Below are positions 1 through 7,566 of a DNA stretch of 64,000 nucleotides, in pieces. Each line of letters begins with the position of its first letter. Position 1 is the stretch's first letter. This DNA is from Lustribacter sp965277075 (GTDB lineage Bacteria > Vulcanimicrobiota > Vulcanimicrobiia > Vulcanimicrobiales > Vulcanimicrobiaceae): NCBI GenBank assembly GCA_965277075.1, contig OZ255707.1:434001-498000 (forward strand). The letters are read 5' to 3'. A model generated the notes under the pieces. It did not search any database. It saw only the letters and a program-made list of their open reading frames with translations, and was not told the origin of the DNA. A program made the position numbers and the translations under genes.

Positions 1-1335
1 CCAGAACCCCGACCAGGCGACGATCGGCGCGAGCCACACGAAATACCAGGGATTGAAAATCGGCGTCGACCAGACAAACGCCACCAGCGTTGCAAAGAAG
101 TCATCGATCGAGCGCGTCCGCACGAAGCGAACGAACAACGTTACGGCCGCAAGTGCAAAGAGTCCGATGATGCAGAGGCTGACCAGATGCGGACCGCTCG
201 CATGTCCGATGACGGGAACGGCGTGCAGCGCGGGAAACGCCGGGGACGTTAGCCGGTCGTCAAAGTGGGGGCCGAACAGCGCGACGTTGACGAGATACGT
301 CGGCGAAAAGAAATACTGATAGCCTTTTGTGACCGCGCCGATCGTGTGCCAGCCGATCCAGAACGGTCGGAAGCACACGACCACGACCGCCGCAGATGCG
401 CCGGCGGCGACGAGGCCGCGTCTCCATCCGCCCTTGATGAGGACGGCGACGAAGAACGGAAACGCTACGATCGAAAGCACTTTAATCGCGACCGACGCAC
501 CGAAAAGAAGACCGGCGACAATGGGCAAGTCGTCGGCGAGGGCAAATGCGCCGACGGCGAACGCAACCATCAGCATATCGTTGTGAGCGTTGATGGCCGT
601 TTCGCATAAGACGAGCGGATGGAAGGCGAACGCTCCGACGCGTCGCACGACATCGGGCTTTCCGCGCAGCAGCCGTAGAAGAGCCAGACTGACGCCGGCG
701 GCCGCAACGATCGCCGCCGTGCGTAGCATGCCGTATTCGAGTCCGATCGAGCCGCCGAACATGCGCGTGACCGCACCGGCCCACAGCGTGAAAAGGGGCC
801 CGTAGTTGTCGCCCCACGGGAGCGGTTGCCCGAAAAGTGCGGAGAGCGTCGCCAGCGTTGCGTCCCCCTCAGGCCGCACGAAGAGGTGCTGACTCGCGTA
901 CGGGTTGACGTGGTGCACGCCGTAGAGACGCCCCAGCAACAGATACGCATGGGCATCGGACGAGAGCGTAATCGGAAAGAACGCGAGGACGAAACCCACG
1001 AATAGTTGGGCCGCAACCAATGTGAGTCCAGGGCGGCGCACCCCCGCAAGGTGTGCGACGAACCGCGAACCGGTGATGCCGGCAAGCAACACGGTGAGGA
1101 TTGCGATCGTGATGACCGGTAAACTGCCCAGTATGTGGACGACGACGATGCGAACGGGCAGTTGCAGCGCAATGTCGTTGTTGAACCAGGTAGCCGGCGG
1201 TACGTGGTAACCGGGCTCGACCCGTAAGAGCGGCACGAGCCGCAATTCAGCGGCCTCGCCGATCAAACAGATGAAGACCGTTGCAGCAAACCAGAGTGCG
1301 GCAGCGCGCTCGCGCGAACGATGCATGTCTGCCAT
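1..1335 (-). CDS. GT-C membrane glycosyltransferase (mannosyltransferase-like), 3' end off window
   Basis: The minus frame is open from an ATG at 1335 to the left edge, so 445 residues are present and the C-terminus is missing. The protein is polytopic, with strongly hydrophobic segments throughout. Near residue 127 it has SSDAHAYLLLGR followed by VNPYAS, the acidic motif and NPY signature of GT-C enzymes that use polyprenyl-phosphate sugars (GT87/MptB-like). A second motif, FNPWYFVW, lies near the truncated end. It would add a sugar on the outer face of the cytoplasmic membrane; donor and acceptor cannot be read. No strong ribosome site precedes 1335, and ATG 1326 is an alternative start. 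Confidence 0.72.
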   Translation of the reverse strand, partial: MADMHRSRERAAALWFAATVFICLIGEAAELRLVPLLRVEPGYHVPPATWFNNDIALQLPVRIVVVHILGSLPVITIAILTVLLAGITGSRFVAHLAGVRRPGLTLVAAQLFVGFVLAFFPITLSSDAHAYLLLGRLYGVHHVNPYASQHLFVRPEGDATLATLSALFGQPLPWGDNYGPLFTLWAGAVTRMFGGSIGLEYGMLRTAAIVAAAGVSLALLRLLRGKPDVVRRVGAFAFHPLVLCETAINAHNDMLMVAFAVGAFALADDLPIVAGLLFGASVAIKVLSIVAFPFFVAVLIKGGWRRGLVAAGASAAVVVVCFRPFWIGWHTIGAVTKGYQYFFSPTYLVNVALFGPHFDDRLTSPAFPALHAVPVIGHASGPHLVSLCIIGLFALAAVTLFVRFVRTRSIDDFFATLVAFVWSTPIFNPWYFVWLAPIVAWSGFW

Positions 1336-1616
1336 TGTCGGCTGGCGCGACGCCGGCTCACAAAGGGCAAAGGAACCATTCGGCGCAGGCCAGATAGTCG
1401 AACGTCATCAACGCGTCATCTCACGGAACGGTGCCGCGACATCATAGACGAGCCATTCTTTCCGGGAACCTGTCCGGGAACTTCCCTCGATGCCGAACCG
1501 TCGAAATGGGCACGCGGCGGGTGAGCGTCAAGTCGCGGCGTGGTCAAAAGTCCCCTCTGTCAAGTGGCCTTTACCGCTTCTGTTAGGGTTGTTGCCGGGC
1601 TATTCTGCGCAACGAC

Positions 1617-2447
1617 ATGTTACGCCGCATTAGCAAACGCATTCCGAAGCGGCCATTTATCGCAATTCCCGGTGCGCGAAAGCTTTGGCGCCGCTTTCCG
1701 ATCGGATCTGCCCACGTCCGGACGCGCTACGACATTTGGGATCGCCCGGCGTATGCCTATGGTGTTTTCTCTGCCGCGCAGCTCGCGAGGCAATTAGGCA
1801 TCACACGCATCACGGCGATCGAGTTCGGCGTGGCTCGCGGAGACGGGCTAATGGCATTGGAACGGATATGTGCCGAGATCGGTGCCGAACTCGGCGTGAC
1901 CATCTCGGTTTTCGGCTTCGACTCCGGCCGTGGGAACCCGAAACCGGTGGATTACCGTGACTTACCGTACATCTGGGGCGAAGGCTACTACGCCATGGAC
2001 GAGCGCGCGCTGCGCGACCGGTTACGCGGGGCGACATTGATGCTCGGCGATGTCGGGGAAACCGTCGACCGATTCTTGGCCGCGATCAACGACCCGATCG
2101 GTTTCGTTTCTTTCGACCTCGACTACTATAGCTCGACGGTGAACGCATTACGCGTCTTCGGTGGCGCGGCGTCCACGCGACTGCCCCGGGTGTTCTGTTA
2201 CTTCGACGATATCGTCTGGCCCGAACGCGCCTGTTACAACGATTTTACCGGTGAGTACCTGGCCATACGGGAGTTCAACGATCAGAGCGACCGGCAGAAA
2301 ATCGCTAAAATCCCGCATCTCGGACGTATGCGGGCGTACCCGGCGGATTGGAACGAACAAGTGTACGTCTTCCACGACTTCGATCATCCCGTGTACTGCG
2401 AGAATATCCGCAACGGCGTGCGCGGCGAGAACGAGATGGCGATCTGA
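1617..2447 (+). CDS. Class I methyltransferase-like protein of a glycan locus
   Basis: A 276-residue soluble protein. The segment ITAIEFGVARGDGLMALE (about residues 64-81) looks like the SAM-binding motif I of class I methyltransferases. It is followed by FGFDSGRGNPKPVDYRD, then LMLGDVGETV and FVSFDLDYYSSTVNAL, where a carboxylate-rich strand sits in the place of later Rossmann motifs. Proteins of this look occur in polysaccharide gene clusters and are usually left as hypothetical or TylF/macrocin O-methyltransferase-like. The substrate is unknown. The gene stands alone, with 281 bp upstream in which I see no gene. Confidence 0.6.
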   Translation: MLRRISKRIPKRPFIAIPGARKLWRRFPIGSAHVRTRYDIWDRPAYAYGVFSAAQLARQLGITRITAIEFGVARGDGLMALERICAEIGAELGVTISVFGFDSGRGNPKPVDYRDLPYIWGEGYYAMDERALRDRLRGATLMLGDVGETVDRFLAAINDPIGFVSFDLDYYSSTVNALRVFGGAASTRLPRVFCYFDDIVWPERACYNDFTGEYLAIREFNDQSDRQKIAKIPHLGRMRAYPADWNEQVYVFHDFDHPVYCENIRNGVRGENEMAI

Positions 2448-2554
2448 GCGGGCGCTTCTTTAGAGCGACTTGACGAGGGCAACGAGTCCCCCTTCTTTGC
2501 GCTACTCGCCCCATGCGTCGGCTGGACGGATCGTGCGACAATGCCGTAGCCGCT

Positions 2555-3403
2555 ATGAGAGCTGACGCTATTTTTCCGCCAAATTCGGTCGCCGCCGCCC
2601 CCGCCGTCGAGCGACCTCGAGCCGCTCGTGGACCGGTCCGGGCCGTCAAAGACGCCATCATCGGGATCGCCTTCAAGTGGCTCGAGGACCGTGGCTACGA
2701 TATGGACGTCCGCGTCGAACCGTATCAACGCGAGAGCCGCGCGATGTTTTTTGCGGCGGAAGCGGCGGCGCGTCGCCGATACGAAGCGCTGGACCTCAAA
2801 ACCAAGCTGCAGCTTCCTGCCCGCCTGAACGCCAAGTATGAGAGGCTGCCGGTTCTCGGCACGGTTCGCGTCTACGACGCAATCGCCGAACTTGCGATGA
2901 TTATCGACCCCCTCGATCCGTATCTGGGCTGCATGAGCCAGTTAACGCATCAATTGCAGTTGGTTGAGATGATGGAGAACGACGGCCTGGACGAGCAGTT
3001 TCTCGTCATGGGTTTAATTCACGATCTCGGCAAGCTGCTCATCAAATTCGGCGACGAGGATCCGATCAACGTCGAGGCCGCCGGCAAAAAGATACCGCTC
3101 TACGGCAATGAAGGCGACGGATTGGCGAATTGCACCTTTCGCTGGGATCACGGCGACTTTGCCTATATGCGGCTGAAGGACCACGCTCCGGCCGAAGTAA
3201 CGTGGCTCGTACGGCACCATAGTATCGATATCGCAGCGTGCGAACCGTATATGGACGCGCGCGACCGCGATTACACCGAGCGTCTCTTGCTGCCGTTCAT
3301 CGCCTATGACAACCACAAGGATCTCTACGCGCTGCCAAAAAAGCAACTCGAGGATTACCGGCCGATGATCGACCGCATGTTTCCGAACGAAATCTTCATC
3401 TAA
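2555..3403 (+). CDS. Myo-inositol oxygenase-like HD-domain protein
   Basis: The frame opens at an ATG at 2513, but the first conserved residues come much later and ATG 2555 is at least as likely; neither has a good ribosome site. The protein carries a complete HD-type metal ligand set in MIOX order: His in QLTHQLQ, His-Asp in GLIHDLGK, His in RWDHGDFAY, His in VRHHSID and a final Asp in FIAYDNHKDLY. Spacing, the Lys after the HD pair and the closing DLY resemble myo-inositol oxygenase (PF05153), a mixed-valent diiron enzyme cleaving inositol to glucuronate. No other inositol genes are nearby, so another diiron oxygenase or an HD phosphohydrolase remains possible. Confidence 0.6.
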   Translation: MRADAIFPPNSVAAAPAVERPRAARGPVRAVKDAIIGIAFKWLEDRGYDMDVRVEPYQRESRAMFFAAEAAARRRYEALDLKTKLQLPARLNAKYERLPVLGTVRVYDAIAELAMIIDPLDPYLGCMSQLTHQLQLVEMMENDGLDEQFLVMGLIHDLGKLLIKFGDEDPINVEAAGKKIPLYGNEGDGLANCTFRWDHGDFAYMRLKDHAPAEVTWLVRHHSIDIAACEPYMDARDRDYTERLLLPFIAYDNHKDLYALPKKQLEDYRPMIDRMFPNEIFI

Positions 3404-3545
3404 CAAGACGAAGCATCATGTGCGCGCACGCCGACCGGTCGTTTGACCGCTCGATGCCGCCGCAAGAAGTCTGAGTTTCCTTTACAGTGCGGCGGGAAAA
3501 CCCGCTTGATCGCCTGAGTATGTGCGCGTAATGTAGGGACCATTC

Positions 3546-4346
3546 GTGAAAAGAACTCTCAAGAGGCTTGCGCCGCCGTGGCTCTATCGAGAGATGGTGA
3601 AGCGCCGTTATCGCATTCGGTCGTCTCCGCTCGATCCGTGGCGCCGCCTGCGCCCGGTGGCGCCCGAGAGTAATTCGCGCGGCGTGTCGGTCGATCGCTA
3701 TTTCATCGAAGAATTTCTCCGCTCGAATTCGTCGCTAATACGAGGTGTTGTGCTGGAAATTGCGGAGGACGTGTACACGAGGCGTTTTGGCGCCGGCGTG
3801 ACGCGGTCGGACATTTTGACGGACCCGCGAAGCGGCGCGACGTCCGGAATACTCGGCGATCTTCGTCGAGGGAACATGCTTGAAGCAGACGCCTATGACT
3901 GCGTCATATTTACGCAAACGCTGCAGTTTATCGACGAGCCGCTCGTTGCGCTCAACAATTTGTATGCGGCTCTCAAACCCGGAGGTTCCGTCCTCATGAC
4001 GGTGCCCGGCATCGCGCAGCGCGACGCGTACGACGACAACTTATGGGGTGACTATTATCGTTGGATGCCGCGCGGCCTCGAGCATCTCATGGGCAAGTCG
4101 ATGTTCGAAACGCATCGCGTTGAAGGCTTCGGCAACATCCTCGCAACCCAAGCCTTCATCCATAACATGGCCATCGAAGATCTGTCTGCAGACGAACTCG
4201 CGCATCGCGACCGCGACTATCCGTTAATCGTCACGTGCGTGGCGACGAAGGCGCTCGAGAGCGAAACCGAAGCCCCGGCGCGGCAGGCAGAGAACGAGTG
4301 TGGAGACGAGGAGATTGGAACCCCAAACATCCTGCTTGCAGAGTAA
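3546..4346 (+). CDS. SAM-dependent methyltransferase (Methyltransf_11 type) with tRNA-derived C-terminal tail
   Basis: GTG start, 266 residues. It has the layout of glycan-locus class I methyltransferases: a basic N-terminus, VVLEIAEDVYTRRFG as motif I (about residues 67-81), an acidic ILTD strand, YDCVIFTQTLQFI as motif IV and LKPGGSVLMTVPG as the post-motif strand. It probably methylates a sugar or lipid-linked sugar. The family-like part ends near residue 235. The last 17 or so codons (4293-4346) are read through a degenerate copy of the 3' half of tRNA-Ala, so the C-terminus has been replaced by sequence of non-protein origin. The catalytic fold appears complete and the gene may still work. 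Confidence 0.75.
   Translation: MKRTLKRLAPPWLYREMVKRRYRIRSSPLDPWRRLRPVAPESNSRGVSVDRYFIEEFLRSNSSLIRGVVLEIAEDVYTRRFGAGVTRSDILTDPRSGATSGILGDLRRGNMLEADAYDCVIFTQTLQFIDEPLVALNNLYAALKPGGSVLMTVPGIAQRDAYDDNLWGDYYRWMPRGLEHLMGKSMFETHRVEGFGNILATQAFIHNMAIEDLSADELAHRDRDYPLIVTCVATKALESETEAPARQAENECGDEEIGTPNILLAE
4293..4343 (-). repeat. Degenerate tRNA-Ala 3'-half copy (candidate attachment site)
   Basis: This 51-bp stretch matches 7257-7307, the 3' half of the tRNA-Ala gene plus 8 bp beyond its end, at 46 of 51 positions, in the same orientation. Mismatches fall at 4317, 4322, 4325, 4326 and 4341, several of them in the T-arm, and the 5' half of the tRNA is absent, so it is not a working tRNA. A same-orientation copy of a tRNA 3' end on the 3' side of the tRNA gene is what site-specific integration into a tRNA leaves behind. 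Confidence 0.75.
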
Positions 4347-4483
4347 AAACCAACGGGTCACATGATCGATCACCGTCGAGACTTTTTAAGAAACGTGAAG
4401 CACTGCTCGCTGTATTTAGTTGCAAGAGTAACGCTGAGTTCGCTAGACTGTACCGACAAGTCTCAGCTTCGGAGATGTAAACC

Positions 4484-4834
4484 TTGATCGAAGTCGACGT
4501 TAACCAAGCAGCAAGCTATGCGCTCGTCGACGTGTGCCGCGACGTCGACATGGCGTCGGCCCCGGAGCTTGATGAGATGCTCTCGGCGATCGTCGATCGT
4601 AACGGTTCAACAAGCCTTATCGTTGACCTGACGTCCTGTAAGTACCTTGATAGCTCCGGCCTCGGCGTTCTGATTCGGCACCGTAAAGCCGGCGGAAGGA
4701 TCGTCGTGATCCTTCCGCCGCATCATCAGCTGCAACGTCTTTTCTCGATCACGAGAATGCATGACGTCTTCACGATAGTCGGATCAAGGTTCGCGGCGAC
4801 GCAGTACCTCGAGGGACCCCGGCAAGAAGGCTAA
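4484..4834 (+). CDS. STAS-domain anti-sigma factor antagonist (SpoIIAA/RsbV-like)
   Basis: A 116-residue single STAS domain. TTG start at 4484, supported by GGAG at 4471-4474. The motif CKYLDSSGLGVLIRHRK places D56-S57-S58-G59 as in SpoIIAA, where Ser58 is the phosphorylated residue that switches binding to the anti-sigma kinase. The rest (VILPPHHQLQRLFSITRMHDVF) follows the family through the last helix. It should sequester an RsbW/SpoIIAB-like kinase when unphosphorylated. The partner-like reading frame lies 18 bp downstream but is truncated. No sigma factor gene is nearby, so the regulated sigma factor, if any, is elsewhere. Confidence 0.85.
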   Translation: MIEVDVNQAASYALVDVCRDVDMASAPELDEMLSAIVDRNGSTSLIVDLTSCKYLDSSGLGVLIRHRKAGGRIVVILPPHHQLQRLFSITRMHDVFTIVGSRFAATQYLEGPRQEG

Positions 4835-4852
4835 TCGTCAACCGGTTCCGGT

Positions 4853-5227
4853 TTGGGAAAGCTCTGCGCAAGTGGGGGCTGTCGTGGAGTGGACTTCGAC
4901 TCGGGGTCGGTGCAAGACGCACAATCGTCTCGGAAGCAATTTATGCGAATCTTGCGCAAATACGGCGCGGAGCAAAGCGACTTCTGTGCTGCCGAACTTA
5001 TCTTTGGCGAGTTGATCGGGAACGTTGTCAAGCATGCTCCGGATGTCCGGATCGCCTTGAATTGGGCGCAAGAAAACCCCGCGTTAATTGTGCACGGCGA
5101 CCACGAAGCATTTGCGCCGGCGTTCGAATTGCCGGAGGACCTACGTATTCCAAGTGTCCACGGACCGACCCAACATCAAGTTGCTCAACGAGCACGCCTT
5201 CACAAGGGCGAGTCAGCGAAGTCCTGA
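4853..5227 (+). pseudogene. Truncated HATPase anti-sigma factor (RsbW-like)
   Basis: The reading frame begins at TTG 4853 (GTG 4889 is an alternative) directly after the STAS gene. Its centre, FCAAELIFGELIGNVVKHAP, is a clear N-box of the GHKL ATPase fold used by RsbW/SpoIIAB anti-sigma kinases. Where the G1 box (D-x-G-x-G) should be, it reads HGDHEAFAPAFELPEDL, and the frame then ends in unrelated residues without the G2 segment (E-x-G-R-G-L). No frame downstream restores it before the convergent AraC gene at 5235. At 124 residues it is shorter than the usual 140-160. ATP binding is probably lost; it may be a pseudogene or a binding-only remnant of a STAS/anti-sigma pair. Confidence 0.6.
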
Positions 5228-5234
5228 GGATGAG

Positions 5235-6059
5235 TCAGCGCACTCCGAACACCTTTCGGTATTCGCTCGGCGCCATACCAAAGCGTACTCGAAATGCAGA
5301 CGCAAGATGACTTGGACTCGCAAAGCCAAGGTCTGCGGCAATCCTTGAAACGGTATCTCGCGATCGGCCCAGTCGCTTCCGAGCACGCTTCAGCCGCTGA
5401 TCAAGGATATAACGCTGCGGCGTCATGCCAACGGTAGCGCGAAATGTGCGTAGAAAATGAAACGGGCTTAACCCTGCCACCGCAGCGAGCGAAGTGAGCC
5501 CAATGTCATCACCCAGGCGCTCGTTCACGAAGTCGCAGGCAGCGCGCACGCGACGATCCGGGGTATCCAAGAGGCTCGACGTCACCACTCGTCGCGCAAT
5601 GCGTTCGACCAGTCGACCCGCAACCACGTAACACGTCGATTCGACAAAAAGCCGGCTAAGCCGCGCGTTTTCGGCATAATGGTCGCGAATGGCAAGTCCA
5701 AGGCGAGGGAGCAACCCGTCCTCGAGCCCATACCAGCCGGATAAAGAGAGCCGCTTCCCAAGCATATCATTTGCGACCCGCTCGAACGTCTGCTTGCTTA
5801 GAAAAAACGAAACCATCTCGAGCTTGTTCCAGGCGAACGAATGCGACTGATGAGCGTCTACAAGATACACAGCGCCGCTTTCATGCGCTAACCGTCGAAT
5901 CGAGCCAGCGGCAGTTTCGTATCGCGCACTTAGCGCCTCTGTCGCGAGGGGCACGAACAACTGAAACTCCGGGTGTGTATGCGCAGCGCCGACCAGCTGA
6001 TCTTCTACGACATAGTGAACGGAGAGGTCGCCGCTCCCGCATATAATTGCTTCGTTCAT
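5235..6059 (-). CDS. AraC-family transcriptional regulator
   Basis: 274 residues from ATG 6059. The N-terminal half is a cupin-like sensory domain (HTHPEFQLFVPL near the start, then VYLVDAHQSHSF). The C-terminal ~100 residues are a double helix-turn-helix: GLTSLAAVAGLSPFHFLRTF, then SRIAADLGFASPSHLASAFR and FGMAPSEYR, the standard AraC/XylS signature. It is divergent from the isochorismatase-like gene starting at 6191, with about 130 bp between, so it probably controls that gene and itself from the shared region. The effector is unknown. It lies inside the segment bounded by the tRNA-Ala repeats. Confidence 0.9.
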   Translation of the reverse strand: MNEAIICGSGDLSVHYVVEDQLVGAAHTHPEFQLFVPLATEALSARYETAAGSIRRLAHESGAVYLVDAHQSHSFAWNKLEMVSFFLSKQTFERVANDMLGKRLSLSGWYGLEDGLLPRLGLAIRDHYAENARLSRLFVESTCYVVAGRLVERIARRVVTSSLLDTPDRRVRAACDFVNERLGDDIGLTSLAAVAGLSPFHFLRTFRATVGMTPQRYILDQRLKRARKRLGRSRDTVSRIAADLGFASPSHLASAFRVRFGMAPSEYRKVFGVR

Positions 6060-6190
6060 TTGGGCAACGGTCTTACCGCAACCAGATGATTTTTAAGCAA
6101 TGTGCTGATAGCGGCGCTGGCGGTCAATAGATAGGCTCTGTGAATCGCCCGCAATCATGGCGCGAGAGTCCGAAGGAGAGACAAGTTTAC

Positions 6191-6835
6191 ATGCCTGAGC
6201 CGTTCGAAATGATCACCGCCGAGAATTCCTGCGCGCTACTCATAGACCACCAGCCGGGCCTTTATTTTAATACAGGCGACATCGGTCTGCTGGCACTACG
6301 GAATAATTCAATCGCCCTTGCGAAAGTGTTGGCCCTTCACAAAATTCCGACAGTTTTCAGTTGCGCGGCGCAAGGACCGAAGGGACCAATGGGCCCCCTG
6401 CTGCCGGAAATCGCCGCCTGCTTCCCGGGCGTTGAACCAATTTATCGCACGAAGATCAATAGTTGGCATGATGAGCGCATCAAAGACGCAATTAAGGCGA
6501 CCGGGCGCCGCAAAATAGTATGCGCTGGTATCACGGCTGATTTTTGCATCGGCCTTCCCGCGATGAGCATGGCCTCAGAGGACTTCGATGTGCGGCTGGT
6601 GATGGATGCATCCGGAACGGACTCGCCCATGGTGCTGCAAGCGACAATCGCCAACCTGACGCAACGCGGAGTTCACGTACAGGGGTGGATCAACACTGCA
6701 TGCGAGCTCCAGGCCGATTGGGCAAACGAAAAGACGGCAAAAGGATTGCTTGAAATCTTCGACGCGCACAATCCACCTTGGTCATTTCTATCGCTGATTC
6801 AAAAAACGTACGTGGACGCAATGGGAGCGAAGTGA
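6191..6835 (+). CDS. Isochorismatase-family cysteine hydrolase
   Basis: The longest frame begins at GTG 6140, but ATG 6191 has AGGAG at 6174-6178 and starts just before the conserved core, giving 214 residues. The isochorismatase-like hydrolase triad is intact: Asp19 in LLIDHQP, Lys88 in YRTKINSW and Cys119 in GITADFC. Members hydrolyse amides, carbamates or isochorismate; here the pocket residues do not let me choose. Family members with TADFC and MASEDFDVRLVMDASGTDS are often called cysteine hydrolase or nicotinamidase-related. It is divergent from the AraC gene and probably under its control. Confidence 0.85.
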   Translation: MPEPFEMITAENSCALLIDHQPGLYFNTGDIGLLALRNNSIALAKVLALHKIPTVFSCAAQGPKGPMGPLLPEIAACFPGVEPIYRTKINSWHDERIKDAIKATGRRKIVCAGITADFCIGLPAMSMASEDFDVRLVMDASGTDSPMVLQATIANLTQRGVHVQGWINTACELQADWANEKTAKGLLEIFDAHNPPWSFLSLIQKTYVDAMGAK

Positions 6836-7264
6836 CTTCTCGGGACTGACGTATCGGCCCGACCGCCCGGTACGTACAAGACCTCAGAAGCGCACCAGCG
6901 TTTTGGCAGCTTGAGAAGCAGCGGTCGATCATTGCGTCAGTACAAAACCGGTTTTGCTGTATCTCGTCAAATACGTTTGCAATGACGCGACGGTGTGACG
7001 TACGGTGTTCGCGCTTGCGCCGTTGCGCTGCGGATCGCGGAACAGCTCGACCTCGGGCGCGACAACTAGCCGATCAAGCCGCACACAACCGATAAACCGA
7101 CTTGCATGACCCGAGGCCCACATTTGACTCGAGCGCCTCGGGCTTCACCCTCTCGCGGACGTCCTCCTCAACGACGTCAGTGCCACTGGACCCGCTCCCC
7201 GCTGTCGGCCATACAGCCTATTTTCGCGGCTCTAAAGCTAGGCGCTTTGCTCGAAAAACGAGTG
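6836..7264. other. Gene-free stretch between hydrolase and tRNA-Ala
   Basis: About 430 bp in which I find no credible protein or RNA gene; the few open frames are short with no ribosome site. The right end (7257-7264) already belongs to the direct repeat shared with 4293-4300. A junction or remnant of the inserted segment may lie here, but no recombinase fragment can be recognised. Confidence 0.5.
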
Positions 7265-7307
7265 TGGAGACGAGGAGATTCGAACTCCTGACATCCTGCT
7301 TGCAAAG
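7257..7307 (-). repeat. Direct-repeat partner inside tRNA-Ala (candidate attachment site)
   Basis: The second copy of the 51-bp repeat found at 4293-4343. It covers the 3' half of the intact tRNA-Ala gene, from the anticodon loop to the end, and 8 bp past it. The two copies enclose a segment of about 2.96 kb on the 3' side of the tRNA. Confidence 0.75.
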
Positions 7308-7337
7308 CAGGCGCTCTACCAGCTGAGCTACGTCCCC
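7265..7337 (-). tRNA. tRNA-Ala (anticodon TGC)
   Basis: Read on the minus strand, 73 nt folds as a complete cloverleaf: acceptor GGGGACG pairs with CGTCTCC including the G3:U70 pair that identifies alanine tRNAs, D-arm GCTCAGCTGGTAGAGC, anticodon arm CCTGC-TTTGCAA-GCAGG with TGC in the loop, and T-arm with TTCGAAT. CCA is not encoded. Its 3' half is duplicated in degenerate form at 4293-4343. Confidence 0.97.
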
Positions 7338-7566
7338 GGGTCGTTACGCTGCTTTTTGAAGGCAACGCGCGTATTCCCACGCGTGATGACCGTTTAGTAA
7401 CGAGTCGTTTCCGGCTGTGCTCGGGCGCACGTGCAATTAGCATCGCGGTCGCGTAGGGTACCGTTACGGAACGAGCCCCACCTTGGTTGATAGAGGTGGA
7501 GCGGGTGTCTTATTGACCCTGGCGCGTTCATGCGTTGCCACACCGATTGCCATGGAGGGCTAACCG

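Noticed and set aside
570..1172. A closed 200-codon minus-strand frame
   Set aside because: It is a frame shadow of the edge-truncated GT-C gene (1-1335), which gives a coherent membrane protein with GT-C motifs.
4347..7264. Integrase or excisionase in the tRNA-bounded segment
   Set aside because: I looked for Arg-His-Arg-Tyr or serine recombinase features on both strands and found none; the repeats alone are reported.
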